Origin: Prevotellaceae bacterium UBA3849
GTDB lineage: Bacteria > Bacteroidota > Bacteroidia > Bacteroidales > Bacteroidaceae
Direction: 5' to 3'
Assembly (NCBI GenBank): GCA_002392645.1
Contig: DGHL01000035.1
Span: 1-11,876, forward strand
Length of the DNA stretch: 11,876 nucleotides
A program made the position numbers and the translations under genes. Shown here piece by piece: positions 1 through 8,400 of this stretch; within the stretch, counting starts at the first letter, position 1, and every line of letters starts with the position of its first letter. The notes beneath the pieces were generated by a model. That model was not told the origin of the DNA, ran no database searches, and saw only the letters and a list, made by a program, of their open reading frames with translations.

Positions 1-147
1 GAGGGCAAAATGTTAGCTGATAAGGGAGCATAGCGGGCTATGTGACCGCAGAAGTTAACAGGTTGCACCGAAAGAAAACAAAAAGATGACAAAATGATAT
101 TTATATGATTGACTAATTTAACTCGTGGGAATTTTTAGAACCCACCT
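1..147. other. 3' flank of the GH31 gene, no gene recognised
   Basis: No convincing gene is visible here. Forward frame 1 is open from the left edge to a TAG at 31-33 (ten codons), so the end of a convergent upstream CDS is possible but cannot be supported from so little. The most structured part is a small hairpin, CATAG (29-33) and CTATG (38-42) around a CGGG loop. It is nested inside a possible longer-range pairing of TGTTA (11-15) with TAACA (56-60). I do not recognise an RNA family. Positions 60-124 are A/T-rich and featureless. Confidence 0.35.
125..145 (-). terminator. weak candidate terminator hairpin after the GH31 gene
   Basis: An inverted repeat, GTGGG (125-129) and CCCAC (141-145) with an 11-nt A/T-rich loop, starts two bases past the GH31 stop codon on the minus strand. 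The stem is only 5 bp, and the sequence that follows is GAGTTAAATT rather than a clean U-tract. It may be a weak terminator or a 3'-end stabiliser. The position supports the call; the structure itself is modest. Confidence 0.3.
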
Positions 148-2397
148 TTAGTACTTCTTTTCCTCCACCTTGCTCCAGTCTATCCACTGCGTTGACAGTG
201 CCACGGGAACGGTCTTTATCGTAGCGCCCTTCCTTACCAATATCACTATCGGCAGGCGGCCGCACTCTATGTTGTGCCAACCGGCGCTATACTCGCGCCC
301 GGTCTGGTAGTCCACCCAACTGTCTTTGCCAGGCAGATACACGTTGCGGCCCTTTCCCTCCTCAAGCATAGGAGCCACAAGCATCTTCTCGCCAAAGAGA
401 TACTCATCCTCCACGAGCCATGCCCCCGGATCGTCAGGATAGTCCAGCAGCAGTGCACGCTGCATGGGCAGTCCCTCGTCGGCACATTTCTTCGCCTCCT
501 CATATACGTATGGCATAAGGCGGTATTTCAGTTCGGAGCACTCACGGAAATACTCCACGAACTTCTCGTCATATAGCCACGGCTCTGTCTCCACGCCATG
601 CACACGGCTGTGACTCGTCAGCATACCGTAAGGCATCCAGCGACGGTACAGGTTCTCCGGGCTCTTCGTCACAAAGCCGCCAATGTCGTTAGACCAGAAA
701 GAGAAGCCCGACAAACCTATCGACAGTCCGCAGCGCACAGAGCCCAACAGTCCTGCATCAGTGGTGGCGGCATCACCTCCCCAGTGCAACGGGAAACGCT
801 GGCTGCCGGCCCATGCAGAGCGGGCCCAGATGATACCCTCGCCGTTGGTCTTCTTTATGATGTCGTATGCCGCTTTATTATAGCGCAGCGGATAGAGGTT
901 GTGCTCATACAGTCCGGTGCGCCCGCTGTGATATACCCCGTTGAGGTATGGTCCAGCCTCACCGAAGTCCACCTTTATCACTGCCACGCCCTGCTTGAGC
1001 AATCCCTCCAGCTGTCCCTGATACCAGCTCACGGTCTGAGGATTGGAGAAATCGAGCACGGCATCCTCATACGGCAGTCCACCGCCGGCATTCTTCACCG
1101 CCATATCGTTCTCCACGAGGTACTTGAAGTAACGGTTCTTCGGGGTGAAGTAAGGCAACTGCCACAGACAAGTATGGAAACCGTCCTTCTTCAGGTCGCT
1201 CAGCATCTTCTGCGCATCCTTGAAGTTATGGCTGAACTGGTAGTCACACTGCCAGTCGGTCTCAAACCATCCTGTGTCAAAGTGTATTACGTCACACGGT
1301 ATCTTATTGTCACGAAGACGCTTTGCCACGTCGCGTCCCTCCTTCTCCGTAAAGTATGATATACGACTCTGCCATAGTCCGAAGCTCCACAGCGGCGGTG
1401 TCTCCGGCCTTCCCACCAGTGCGGTGTATTCGCCCAGTATCTCCTTCGGAGTGCCGAGCATAATAAAGAGGTCAGCCGTCTCGTCTGCCATGAACAGGCG
1501 TGTGCTGCCTATGTAAGAATTTCCGAAGTCCACGGTCACAGGTGCAGCCGTGTGCATGAACACGCCATAGCCTCTGTTAGAGAAATAGAACGGTATTGGC
1601 TTATACATGTCAGGCGTCTCCGGCCCCTGAGGGTCGGTCACGAAGAGGTTGAGCTTCTGCCCTGCCTTGTTCAACGACGTCGCCGACTCACCGCAACCGT
1701 ATATGCGCTCTGATGGTTTCAGACTGAACACCGGCTCTATCATCCTGCCGTTGTCATCGCCACGCTTTATAAATGAGAACGGCTGCGTCTTCACCTGCGT
1801 AGAGTCATTGTCCAGCAGGTGGCGCGTGCGTGTAAGCTCGCGTCCCTCTGCATCGCGCACTATGATGCGCCACGGATACTGCTGTATCTCTATTGCGCCC
1901 TTGCCTGATGTCAGGGTATATCCCTTGTCGGTCTTGGTGCATCTCCATGCACTCATATCCACTGCCGGCTTCTGCACGAGCATCAGCTCATCGGGGTCAT
2001 CCTTCGGTATTATCGGACAGGTAAAGAAGCGCACCCTCACCGTGCGGTCGTTCACCGGCTCCACCCTGAACTCCAGCTGCGGACTCTGGTCGTATGCCGG
2101 ACCGGGGAAGTCCAGGTTCTGCAGTGGCGTAACCCAGTAGCCGTTGGTATTGAAAGCCTGACGGGCATGCATCTCGTTACGGCTCCACTGCAACGTACCC
2201 ACGCCGGTGGTGGGGTCGAAGCTTACCAGTGAGTCGGCACAAAACAGCGTGTTAGTAGGTTGCACAAACTGCTGGCTCATGTCAACCGACTGCGACAACA
2301 AGTATGGAGCGCCGGTAGAAGAGGTCTTCTGCGCCATGACACCGCCACACACTGACGTCATCAATACGGCAGCAATTAATATCCTTGATTTTTTCAT
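148..2397 (-). CDS. secreted GH31 family alpha-xylosidase-type glycosidase
   Basis: This 749-residue protein should hydrolyse terminal alpha-linked xylose (or a related alpha-glycoside) by the retaining GH31 mechanism. The sequence shows the YicI-type nucleophile motif IKVDFGE, nucleophile D477, and the acid/base motif HWGGD, D542. The motifs GLSIGLSGFSFWSNDIGGF and FDTGW (D374 region) also fit the GH31 barrel. An N-terminal beta-sandwich (about 50-320), the (beta/alpha)8 barrel (about 330-640) and a C-terminal beta-sandwich give a length close to YicI (772 aa). Residues 1-22 form a Sec signal peptide ending GVMA before Q23, so it acts in the periplasm or outside. I chose the ATG at 2397: the longer frame back to 2472 would begin upstream of the -7 element at 2461-2468. 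KxDFGE favours alpha-xylosidase over alpha-glucosidase, but substrate is inferred. No SusC/SusD gene is visible beside it. Confidence 0.9.
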   Translation of the reverse strand: MKKSRILIAAVLMTSVCGGVMAQKTSSTGAPYLLSQSVDMSQQFVQPTNTLFCADSLVSFDPTTGVGTLQWSRNEMHARQAFNTNGYWVTPLQNLDFPGPAYDQSPQLEFRVEPVNDRTVRVRFFTCPIIPKDDPDELMLVQKPAVDMSAWRCTKTDKGYTLTSGKGAIEIQQYPWRIIVRDAEGRELTRTRHLLDNDSTQVKTQPFSFIKRGDDNGRMIEPVFSLKPSERIYGCGESATSLNKAGQKLNLFVTDPQGPETPDMYKPIPFYFSNRGYGVFMHTAAPVTVDFGNSYIGSTRLFMADETADLFIMLGTPKEILGEYTALVGRPETPPLWSFGLWQSRISYFTEKEGRDVAKRLRDNKIPCDVIHFDTGWFETDWQCDYQFSHNFKDAQKMLSDLKKDGFHTCLWQLPYFTPKNRYFKYLVENDMAVKNAGGGLPYEDAVLDFSNPQTVSWYQGQLEGLLKQGVAVIKVDFGEAGPYLNGVYHSGRTGLYEHNLYPLRYNKAAYDIIKKTNGEGIIWARSAWAGSQRFPLHWGGDAATTDAGLLGSVRCGLSIGLSGFSFWSNDIGGFVTKSPENLYRRWMPYGMLTSHSRVHGVETEPWLYDEKFVEYFRECSELKYRLMPYVYEEAKKCADEGLPMQRALLLDYPDDPGAWLVEDEYLFGEKMLVAPMLEEGKGRNVYLPGKDSWVDYQTGREYSAGWHNIECGRLPIVILVRKGATIKTVPVALSTQWIDWSKVEEKKY

Positions 2398-2460
2398 CGT
2401 ATAGTATTGTTTAAGTATCTTTTGTTCAGGCATTGCGGAAAAAACTTGATTTTCCGTTTG

Positions 2461-2491
2461 CAAAATTACCAAGTTTTTTCATGACACCAAA
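2461..2491 (-). promoter_or_regulatory. Bacteroidetes-type promoter for the GH31 gene
   Basis: Read on the minus strand, TTTG (2491-2488), a 19-bp spacer, then TAATTTTG (2468-2461) match the Bacteroidetes -33/-7 consensus exactly. Transcription should begin near 2455, giving a 5' leader of about 58 nt before the ATG at 2397. The position rules out the upstream in-frame start at 2472 as the natural start. Confidence 0.75.
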
Positions 2492-2636
2492 GAAAAATTA
2501 GACAAAATACTACCCAAAATGTTTCAAATATCACCGATTCTACCTCATGAAGGCTACGTAGGTGCTTTTTGTGCGGGTATTTACAGCCGTATTGTCAAGA
2601 AACGATTATCCTAAGGCACCTTTTCTTGCCGTGCAT

Positions 2637-2667
2637 TTTGCAGTTAGAAATATTTTGACTAACTTTG
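2637..2667 (+). promoter_or_regulatory. Bacteroidetes-type promoter for the secreted unknown protein
   Basis: TTTG (2637-2640), a 19-bp spacer and TAACTTTG (2660-2667) match the -33/-7 consensus exactly. Initiation near 2673 gives a leader of about 30 nt before the ATG at 2704. The in-frame TTG at 2665 lies inside the -7 element and is therefore not the start. Confidence 0.75.
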
Positions 2668-2703
2668 TGCTGGCTTTACCATATACATAGCCAAAGAAGA
2701 GTC

Positions 2704-4023
2704 ATGATACATACAAAGACCTTATTTTTAAGGATATATACATTATTTATATGCCTGCTTGCTACGCTGTCGGTTTCGGCGCAGCAGGAAACGGAATCAG
2801 GCAGCTATGTCATGCCATACCATGTAAGCAATATGACGCTGAGCACTGACTCGTCGTATATCTGCATTACATTTACGCAGACGGGCAGGACTGCACGCTA
2901 TGGCATCTTCGACCTCGAAAGCCGTACGCTGTCGTGGATGTCGGAAGAGATGGACACAGAGCGTGGCAAGGTGTCACCTACACGCTACGGCCTGATGGTG
3001 ATGCGCGACTGGGGATTGCTGTGGAACATATCGCTGATAGACCCGCAGCGCGGCGTGGCATCATGGAGCGAGCCTGGCATTGGTGGCTTTCGCTATGACG
3101 AACGCACCGATATGGCGCTGGCAGTTAAGAAGAACGTAAAGGAACCGGGACTGATACTGAAGGGCTTCAACGTGAGTTCCGGCGACACGCTGTGGCGATA
3201 TCGCATAAACTATGAGTTCGTGCAGGGCATGAACGGTGGCATGTATGCTGTGTCAGATACGGTTGCACTGGTGGTTGCCGATCAGTTGTGCCTTGTAAGT
3301 CGTGGTGCAGGCAATATAGATTACTGTGCATACGACGAACCGGTGCAGGGTGGCGACATGCCCGTATTGGTAAGAGGAGGCAGGATATATGTGTCAGACA
3401 GGCGACATGTGACGTGCTATAACAGATGGTTGCGTGCGCAGTGGACCGCTGCACATCCGGCCACGGGCAGGTGCAGGCTGCAGCGCGTAGGCAAACGACT
3501 GTATCTTATCAACGAGGGCTATGTAAGGAAGATGCTGGAAGCTGACGATAGGGGAGTGGCACCGATAGTGAAGGAACAGGTGTGCAAGCCGTTTATAGCC
3601 TGCTACGACAGTGAGAGTGGCAGCAAAGTGTCGCAGGCTATGCTCAACTGGAAACGCTCTGACGGTGCGTTGGAACGTATATACGTCAATGCGGTATTCT
3701 ATGCCAAGGATGATGACGGACAGGTATTTAAGAAGGTGCAGACACCTGCCGACGGATGTTTCGTGAAGGTTGACGACGGAACTATCTACGTGTTGAACGA
3801 GAAGATGAAGGTGAAGGAGAAATATACTGACGATAAGGTGTTCCACAGGTATTTCCAGACATCGAGATGCGTAGGTATAGCATCGGCAAACGAGGCATGC
3901 ATCACATCGCCTGACGGTCAACTCCTGCGCCACCTGCCACAGGGCACCACAGCTATCTGCAGGGTAGGCAACGAGGTGTTTTACACTATAGGAGACGCAA
4001 TCTATTGGGAATCGCTGCCTTAG
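2704..4023 (+). CDS. secreted protein of unknown function, possible beta-propeller
   Basis: I do not recognise this 439-residue protein as a named family. Residues 1-26 form a Sec signal peptide (hydrophobic stretch LFICLLATLSV, cleavage after SVSA before QQ). There is no lipobox cysteine, so it is probably periplasmic or secreted. The mature part is rich in short beta-strand patterns with repeated aromatic/hydrophobic strands, such as YGIFDLESRTLSW, WNISLIDPQ, TLWRYRIN, IYVLNEKMKV and EVFYTIGDAIYW. These recall PQQ-like or WD40-like propeller blades ('value in a dictionary of strands' such as DTLWRY), but no clear blade signature repeats, so the fold is inference. The ATG at 2704 is chosen because the signal peptide begins there and the promoter ends at 2667. 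It is divergent from the GH31 gene and upstream of, but probably not cotranscribed with, the efflux operon, which has its own promoter. Confidence 0.75.
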   Translation: MIHTKTLFLRIYTLFICLLATLSVSAQQETESGSYVMPYHVSNMTLSTDSSYICITFTQTGRTARYGIFDLESRTLSWMSEEMDTERGKVSPTRYGLMVMRDWGLLWNISLIDPQRGVASWSEPGIGGFRYDERTDMALAVKKNVKEPGLILKGFNVSSGDTLWRYRINYEFVQGMNGGMYAVSDTVALVVADQLCLVSRGAGNIDYCAYDEPVQGGDMPVLVRGGRIYVSDRRHVTCYNRWLRAQWTAAHPATGRCRLQRVGKRLYLINEGYVRKMLEADDRGVAPIVKEQVCKPFIACYDSESGSKVSQAMLNWKRSDGALERIYVNAVFYAKDDDGQVFKKVQTPADGCFVKVDDGTIYVLNEKMKVKEKYTDDKVFHRYFQTSRCVGIASANEACITSPDGQLLRHLPQGTTAICRVGNEVFYTIGDAIYWESLP

Positions 4024-4048
4024 TTCCTCCCATTCATCCTCTTTTATC

Positions 4049-4075
4049 ACGATTTGTTGTCGGTTTTCAAATCGT
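4049..4075 (+). terminator. inverted repeat downstream of the secreted unknown protein, possible terminator
   Basis: Perfect 8-bp arms, ACGATTTG (4049-4056) and CAAATCGT (4068-4075), enclose an 11-nt loop 26 bp after the stop codon. The downstream sequence is AATAAAGAAAA, with no U-tract on the plus strand, so this is not a canonical intrinsic terminator. It may stabilise the 3' end or serve as a protein site. Confidence 0.35.
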
Positions 4076-4160
4076 AATAAAGAAAACTTGACAAAATAGT
4101 TGCAGATTTGCGCCGAAGTGTTAAAAGATGTATTCAATTGCTATTTTTCCCTATTATTAA

Positions 4161-4191
4161 TTGTGCGAGTTAAAATTAATTCGTATCTTTG
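4161..4191 (+). promoter_or_regulatory. promoter of the RND efflux operon
   Basis: TTG (4161-4163), a 20-bp spacer and TATCTTTG (4184-4191) fit the Bacteroidetes promoter consensus, with an exact -7 element. The start of transcription would be near 4197, leaving an unusually long leader of about 155 nt before the adaptor gene. No obvious operator dyad overlaps it. Confidence 0.7.
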
Positions 4192-4250
4192 CCAAAACTT
4201 AATAATTATAAAAGAAAATCAGAAAACATAGAAAATCATAACTAAAAACC

Positions 4251-4325
4251 ATGTTTGTGAGAGTGTCCTGCGAAGTTTATGCCAGGATATGTAACCAAGA
4301 ATGTAATACCTTAATTATCAACTAA
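4251..4325 (+). CDS. candidate upstream ORF / leader peptide of the efflux operon
   Basis: The frame ATG TTT GTG AGA GTG TCC runs 24 codons to TAA and begins MFVRVSCEVYAR. It contains three cysteines and no run of a single amino acid, so it is not a classical amino-acid attenuator. An A-rich stretch precedes the ATG, as is common for Bacteroidetes starts. It ends 27 bp before the adaptor ATG, and codons 5-14 overlap the hairpin at 4263-4290. It could be a translated leader peptide that couples ribosome stalling to operon expression, or a chance ORF. Only its position supports it. Confidence 0.3.
   Translation: MFVRVSCEVYARICNQECNTLIIN
4263..4290 (+). other. RNA hairpin within the efflux leader
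   Basis: GTGTCCTG (4263-4270) pairs with CAGGATAT (4283-4290) across a 12-nt loop, 8 bp including two G-U pairs. It sits entirely within the upstream ORF, and no U-tract follows, so it is not a terminator. A ribosome on the uORF would melt it. Confidence 0.4.
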
Positions 4326-4352
4326 AAACTATTATAATAATACCTATAAACA

Positions 4353-5471
4353 ATGAATAAGTATATTACTTTATTGCTGGCACCGCTCATGCTGACAGCA
4401 TGTGGAGTGGATGTGCCTCAGGAGACTCAGTCATCATTCGAGACGATGACTGTGAAGAAATCGGATATTGAACTGCCCTATAAGTTTAGTGCTAAGATGA
4501 AAGGTAGCAACGATGTGACGATTACCCCACAGGCGAGCGGACAGTTGATGAAGATTTGTGTGACTGAGGGTCAACAGGTGAAAAAGGGTCAGACGCTTTT
4601 TATTATCGATTCGCGCAATGCTCGACTGGAGTTGGAGGCTGCACAGGCTAACCTGCAGGCAGCCAAGGCACAGGAGAACTCTGCCAAGTTGGAGTATGAG
4701 TCGAACAAGAACCTCTTTGACAAGAAAATCGTGAGCAGTTATATGCTCAGCAACAGCGAGAATGCCTACAAGCAGGCTCAGGCAGCAGTGGCTCAGGCAC
4801 GTGCTGCCGTGAACCGTGCCAAGGTGGAGTTGGGCTTCTGTACCATCACCGCCCCAGTATCGGGAGTGACGGGCAGCATCCCGGTGCGTGTGGGCGACCA
4901 GGTATCGCCAATGAGTGAACTGACTATTCTCAGTGGCAACACCACGATGTATGCTGAGTTCTCAGTGAACGAGGCCATCATAGAAGAGATGGTACATTAC
5001 GGCATTAATGCAGACGAGATGGATAAGTACATAGCAAAATTGCCGGAAGCTACGTTTGTGATGAAGAATGGCACGAAGTATCCTCACAAGGGACGTGTGG
5101 TCAGCCTTACGGGAGTAGTAAATTCAGAGACGGGCTCACTTACTGCCAAGGTGTCTTTCCCTAATCCTGACGGACATTTGTATTCTGGCATTCAGGGCAC
5201 TATTGTCATGTCATTTGCTGAAAAGAATGTCATAGTGATTCCACAAAGCGCCGTAGTTCGCCTGCAGGATAAGTCGCAGGTATATAAGGTGAAGGCTGAC
5301 AGCACTGCCACAGCCGTTGAAATAAAGACCCTGGATACCGGCAATGGCAAGGACTTTATCGTAACCACAGGCTTGAAGGTGGGCGAGAAGATTATATCCA
5401 CGGGTGCCAACAACGTGACAGAGGGGCAGAAGGTACTCTTCCCTGAGGAGAAAGTGAAAAATAAAAAGTGA
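4353..5471 (+). CDS. RND efflux periplasmic adaptor lipoprotein (AcrA/MexA family)
   Basis: This 372-residue membrane fusion protein links the inner-membrane pump to the outer-membrane channel of a tripartite multidrug efflux system. A lipoprotein signal peptide ends with lipobox LTAC, acylated Cys17, so it is anchored by lipid on the periplasmic face. The barrel-sandwich (lipoyl-like) hybrid domain is split: residues about 52-86 (GQLMKICVTEGQQVKKGQTL) and about 163-195 (TITAPVSGVTGSIPVRVGDQV). Between them, 88-158 is an Ala/Gln/Lys-rich alpha-hairpin coiled coil that would meet the channel. A beta-barrel (about 198-290) and a membrane-proximal domain (about 291-365, with VIVIPQSAVV) follow. 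Length is typical. It is the first gene of the operon, and the stop lies 8 bp before the pump ATG, so they are surely cotranscribed. Related systems in Bacteroides are called BmeA. Substrates cannot be read from the sequence. Confidence 0.95.
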   Translation: MNKYITLLLAPLMLTACGVDVPQETQSSFETMTVKKSDIELPYKFSAKMKGSNDVTITPQASGQLMKICVTEGQQVKKGQTLFIIDSRNARLELEAAQANLQAAKAQENSAKLEYESNKNLFDKKIVSSYMLSNSENAYKQAQAAVAQARAAVNRAKVELGFCTITAPVSGVTGSIPVRVGDQVSPMSELTILSGNTTMYAEFSVNEAIIEEMVHYGINADEMDKYIAKLPEATFVMKNGTKYPHKGRVVSLTGVVNSETGSLTAKVSFPNPDGHLYSGIQGTIVMSFAEKNVIVIPQSAVVRLQDKSQVYKVKADSTATAVEIKTLDTGNGKDFIVTTGLKVGEKIISTGANNVTEGQKVLFPEEKVKNKK

Positions 5472-5479
5472 GTATCTGA

Positions 5480-8400
5480 ATGAAGAATAATATATTTATT
5501 AACAAATATGTGATGGCATGTGCCATCTCTGTAGTGATAGCCCTGGTGGGTTATATCTCTATGAGTACACTGCCGGTGGAGCAATATCCCGACATAGCAC
5601 CGCCTACGGTGGCAGTGACTACCAGCTATACAGGTGCAGACGAGAATACTGTGATGAAGGCAGTGGTACAGCCGCTCGAAGAGGCTATCAACGGTGTTAC
5701 GGACATGACCTACATCTCATCAAAAGCTTCGTCTAACGGTGATGTGGAGATTAACGTCTATTTCAAGCAGGGCACCGATGCCGACCTTGCAGCGGTGAAC
5801 GTGCAGAACCGCGTGAGTCGTGCGCAGGCTTTGCTCCCTGCCGATGTGAATAAGGTGGGTGTGTCTGTGCAGAAACAGCAGAGCAACATCTTGCGTATTT
5901 TCGCCGTGAAGAGTGCCGATGGCAAGTATGATGAGGACTTCGTGTCGAACTATGTCGATATCAACATCAAACCGCGACTGATGCGTATCACGGGAGTGGG
6001 CAACGTGCAGAGCCTTGGCAACACCTATGCCCTGCGCATCTGGCTGAAGCCCGATGTGATGGCTCAGTACGGACTGACCCCAAACGATGTCTTCGCTGCC
6101 ATTGGCGGACAGAGCTTCGTGTCGGCTGTGGGTACTTTAGGTGAGCAGTCGGGCAATTCTTACCAATATAATATGCAGTACAAGGGTACGCTGAAGACCG
6201 TTGAGGAGTTCAACGACATCGTGCTGCGAACCAGTGACGGTGGTATGCTGCAGCTGAGCGACGTGGCAGAGGTGAAGATCGGTGCCATGAGCTACAACTT
6301 CACGTCTAACATACAGGACCGTCCGGGCGCTCTCTTCATGGTGTTCGCTGCACCTGGTGCTAATGCCACTCAGGTGAACGCCAGCATCAACAAGATGTTT
6401 GAAGAGGCGAAGAAGACGATGCCTGCCGGACTGGAGTTCGTAACCATGATGACCAGTGACGACTTCCTTTTTGCTGCAATCCACAACGTAGTGGAGACGC
6501 TTGTCATAGCCATCATCCTCGTGGTCCTCGTGGTGTTCTTCTTCCTGCAGAACATAAAGGCCACCATCATTCCGTCTATCTCCATTATAGTATCATTGCT
6601 GGGTACATTCGCCGTTGTTTCACTGGCAGGTTTCTCGCTTAACATCCTGACGTTGTTTGCCCTCGTGCTGGCTATCGGTACGGTGGTTGACGATGCCATC
6701 GTGGTGGTTGAGGCTGTTATGGCGAAGATAGAGGGCGGCATCAGCGATGCCAGAGAAGCTACCCGCCAGGCTATGAACGAAGTGTCGGTGGCTGTCGTGT
6801 CATGTACGCTGGTATTCATGGCGGTGTTCGTCCCCGTGATGTTTATGCCTGGTACGTCGGGTACGTTCTTCACTCAGTTTGGTGTGACAATAGCCTCCAG
6901 CGTGGGACTGTCGTGCATATCAGCCCTCACGCTCTGTCCGGCCCTCTGCGCTATCATGATGCGCGTGACGGAAGGAAAGAAGGAAGGAAAGGGGTTGACA
7001 TATTATACGAAGAAGGCCTACACTGCCAGCTACAGTGCCATCTATAACAAGTACAGCAAGAGCGTGCAGAAGTTTATCAAGCGCCCCTTCCTGGCATGGG
7101 GACTGCTGGTAGCGGCTGCTGTACTGCTCGTATTCTTCATGAAGAGTTTGCCTTCAGGCCTCGTACCTCAGGAAGACCAGGGCGTATTCCTTGTAGAGGT
7201 GCAGGCTCCGGAGGGAACTACGCTGAAGCAAACTCGCGAGATGGTGAAGAAGGTAGAAGATAAGGTGAAGAAGATTCCCGAACTGGAGAGCTTCTCCATG
7301 ACCTGCGGCTATGGTATGTTGTCGGGTGCCGGTTCTAACTATGCCACTATGGTAGTGCGCCTGAAGAATTGGGACGACCGTTCTGGTATCAACCACTTGA
7401 TAGACCTCGTCATGTATCGCTTCTACTTAGATTGTATGGACCTCAAGAACTTGACGGTGCTGCCATTCCAAATGCCACAGATTCCAGGCTATGGTTCGAG
7501 CAACGACATCAGCCTGATAGTAGAAGATCCTACCGACGGCAACCTGTCGGAGTTTGCCAAGCATACCGAGCGCTTCCTGAACAAACTGTCTGAGCGGTCG
7601 GAAGTGTCTTCCACCATGTCAACCTACTCTGAGCGATTTCCTAAGTATCAGGTTGATGTAGATGCAGCTCAGTGCACTCGTGCCGGTCTTACACCGGAAG
7701 TAGTGCTCAATACGTTGGGCTCATTCTGCGGTGGTGCCTATATCGGTAACTTCAATCAGTTCGGTAAGGTATATCGCATCATGGCTTCTGCATCGCCTGA
7801 GTATCGCCTCGACCCGTCATCGCTCGACAATATCTTCGTACAAGTAAAGGACGGCAGCATGGCACCTATATCTGAGTTTGTCAGTCTGAAGGAAATAGTA
7901 GGCCCTGCAAACATCGAGCATTTCAACCTGCTGCAGAGTATCACGTGTTACATCACTCCTGGTGGTGGCTACACGGAGGGCGACGTTCACAAGGTGATAG
8001 CCGAGGTGTTCCAAGAGGAGATGCCACCAACAGCCACATACGAGTATAGCGGTATGTCACGTGAATTGGAGGAGGCTGCTAACTCTAACGCTACGGCTCT
8101 CATCTATGTCATCTGTGCCATCCTTATCTATCTCATCCTGGCATCGCTCTATAACTCATGGTTCACACCGTGGGCGGTGCTGTTCAGTGTGCCGTTCGGA
8201 CTGATGGGCGCCTTCATCTTTGCTTATCTCGGTAACCTGATGGGCTTGCCAGGCATGGACAATAACATCTATCTGCAGACGGGCGTCATCATGCTGATAG
8301 GCTTGCTGGCAAAGACAGCCATCCTGATTACAGAATTTGCCTCAGAGCGTCGCGCTCAGGGCATGAGCATTCCGGAAGCCGCTTTCGAGGCGTGCAAGGA

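Larger units (their letters stand above)
2398..2703. other. divergent intergenic region between GH31 and the secreted unknown protein
   Basis: This 306-bp region separates two genes transcribed away from each other and holds one good promoter for each, listed separately. Between them, roughly 2492-2636, I see no gene. It does contain a perfect 8-bp palindrome CTACGTAG (2554-2561). AGGTGC (2560-2565) is complementary to GCACCT (2616-2621), which might allow DNA looping or an RNA hairpin, but neither is strong. No known operator is recognised. Confidence 0.5.
4198..4352 (+). promoter_or_regulatory. long 5' leader of the efflux operon
   Basis: The leader is A-rich at its start, then holds a 24-codon upstream ORF (4251-4325) with a hairpin inside it. 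The sequence AACTAAAAAC occurs twice: at 4240-4249, one base before the uORF ATG, and at 4320-4329, across the uORF stop. TGTTTGT (4252-4258), just after the uORF's first base, can pair with ATAAACA (4346-4352), immediately before the adaptor ATG (7 bp with one G-U). That makes a start-site-masking switch conceivable. This is inference from base pairing only; no known riboswitch is recognised. Confidence 0.4.

Noticed and set aside
598..1359. 253-codon plus-strand ORF antisense to the GH31 gene
   Set aside because: It lies wholly within the catalytic region of an unmistakable GH31 gene and has no recognisable motif, so it is a shadow frame.
2398..2472. N-terminal extension of the GH31 protein starting at 2472
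   Set aside because: The extension starts upstream of the -7 element (2461-2468) of the gene's own promoter, and the Sec signal peptide starts at the ATG at 2397.
2665..2703. TTG start at 2665 for the secreted unknown protein
   Set aside because: The codon lies inside the TAACTTTG promoter element, and the signal peptide starts at 2704.
3394..4137. 247-codon minus-strand ORF overlapping the secreted unknown protein gene
   Set aside because: It is antisense to a gene with a clear signal peptide and promoter, and its composition, rich in His, Cys, Arg and Leu, is typical of a shadow frame.
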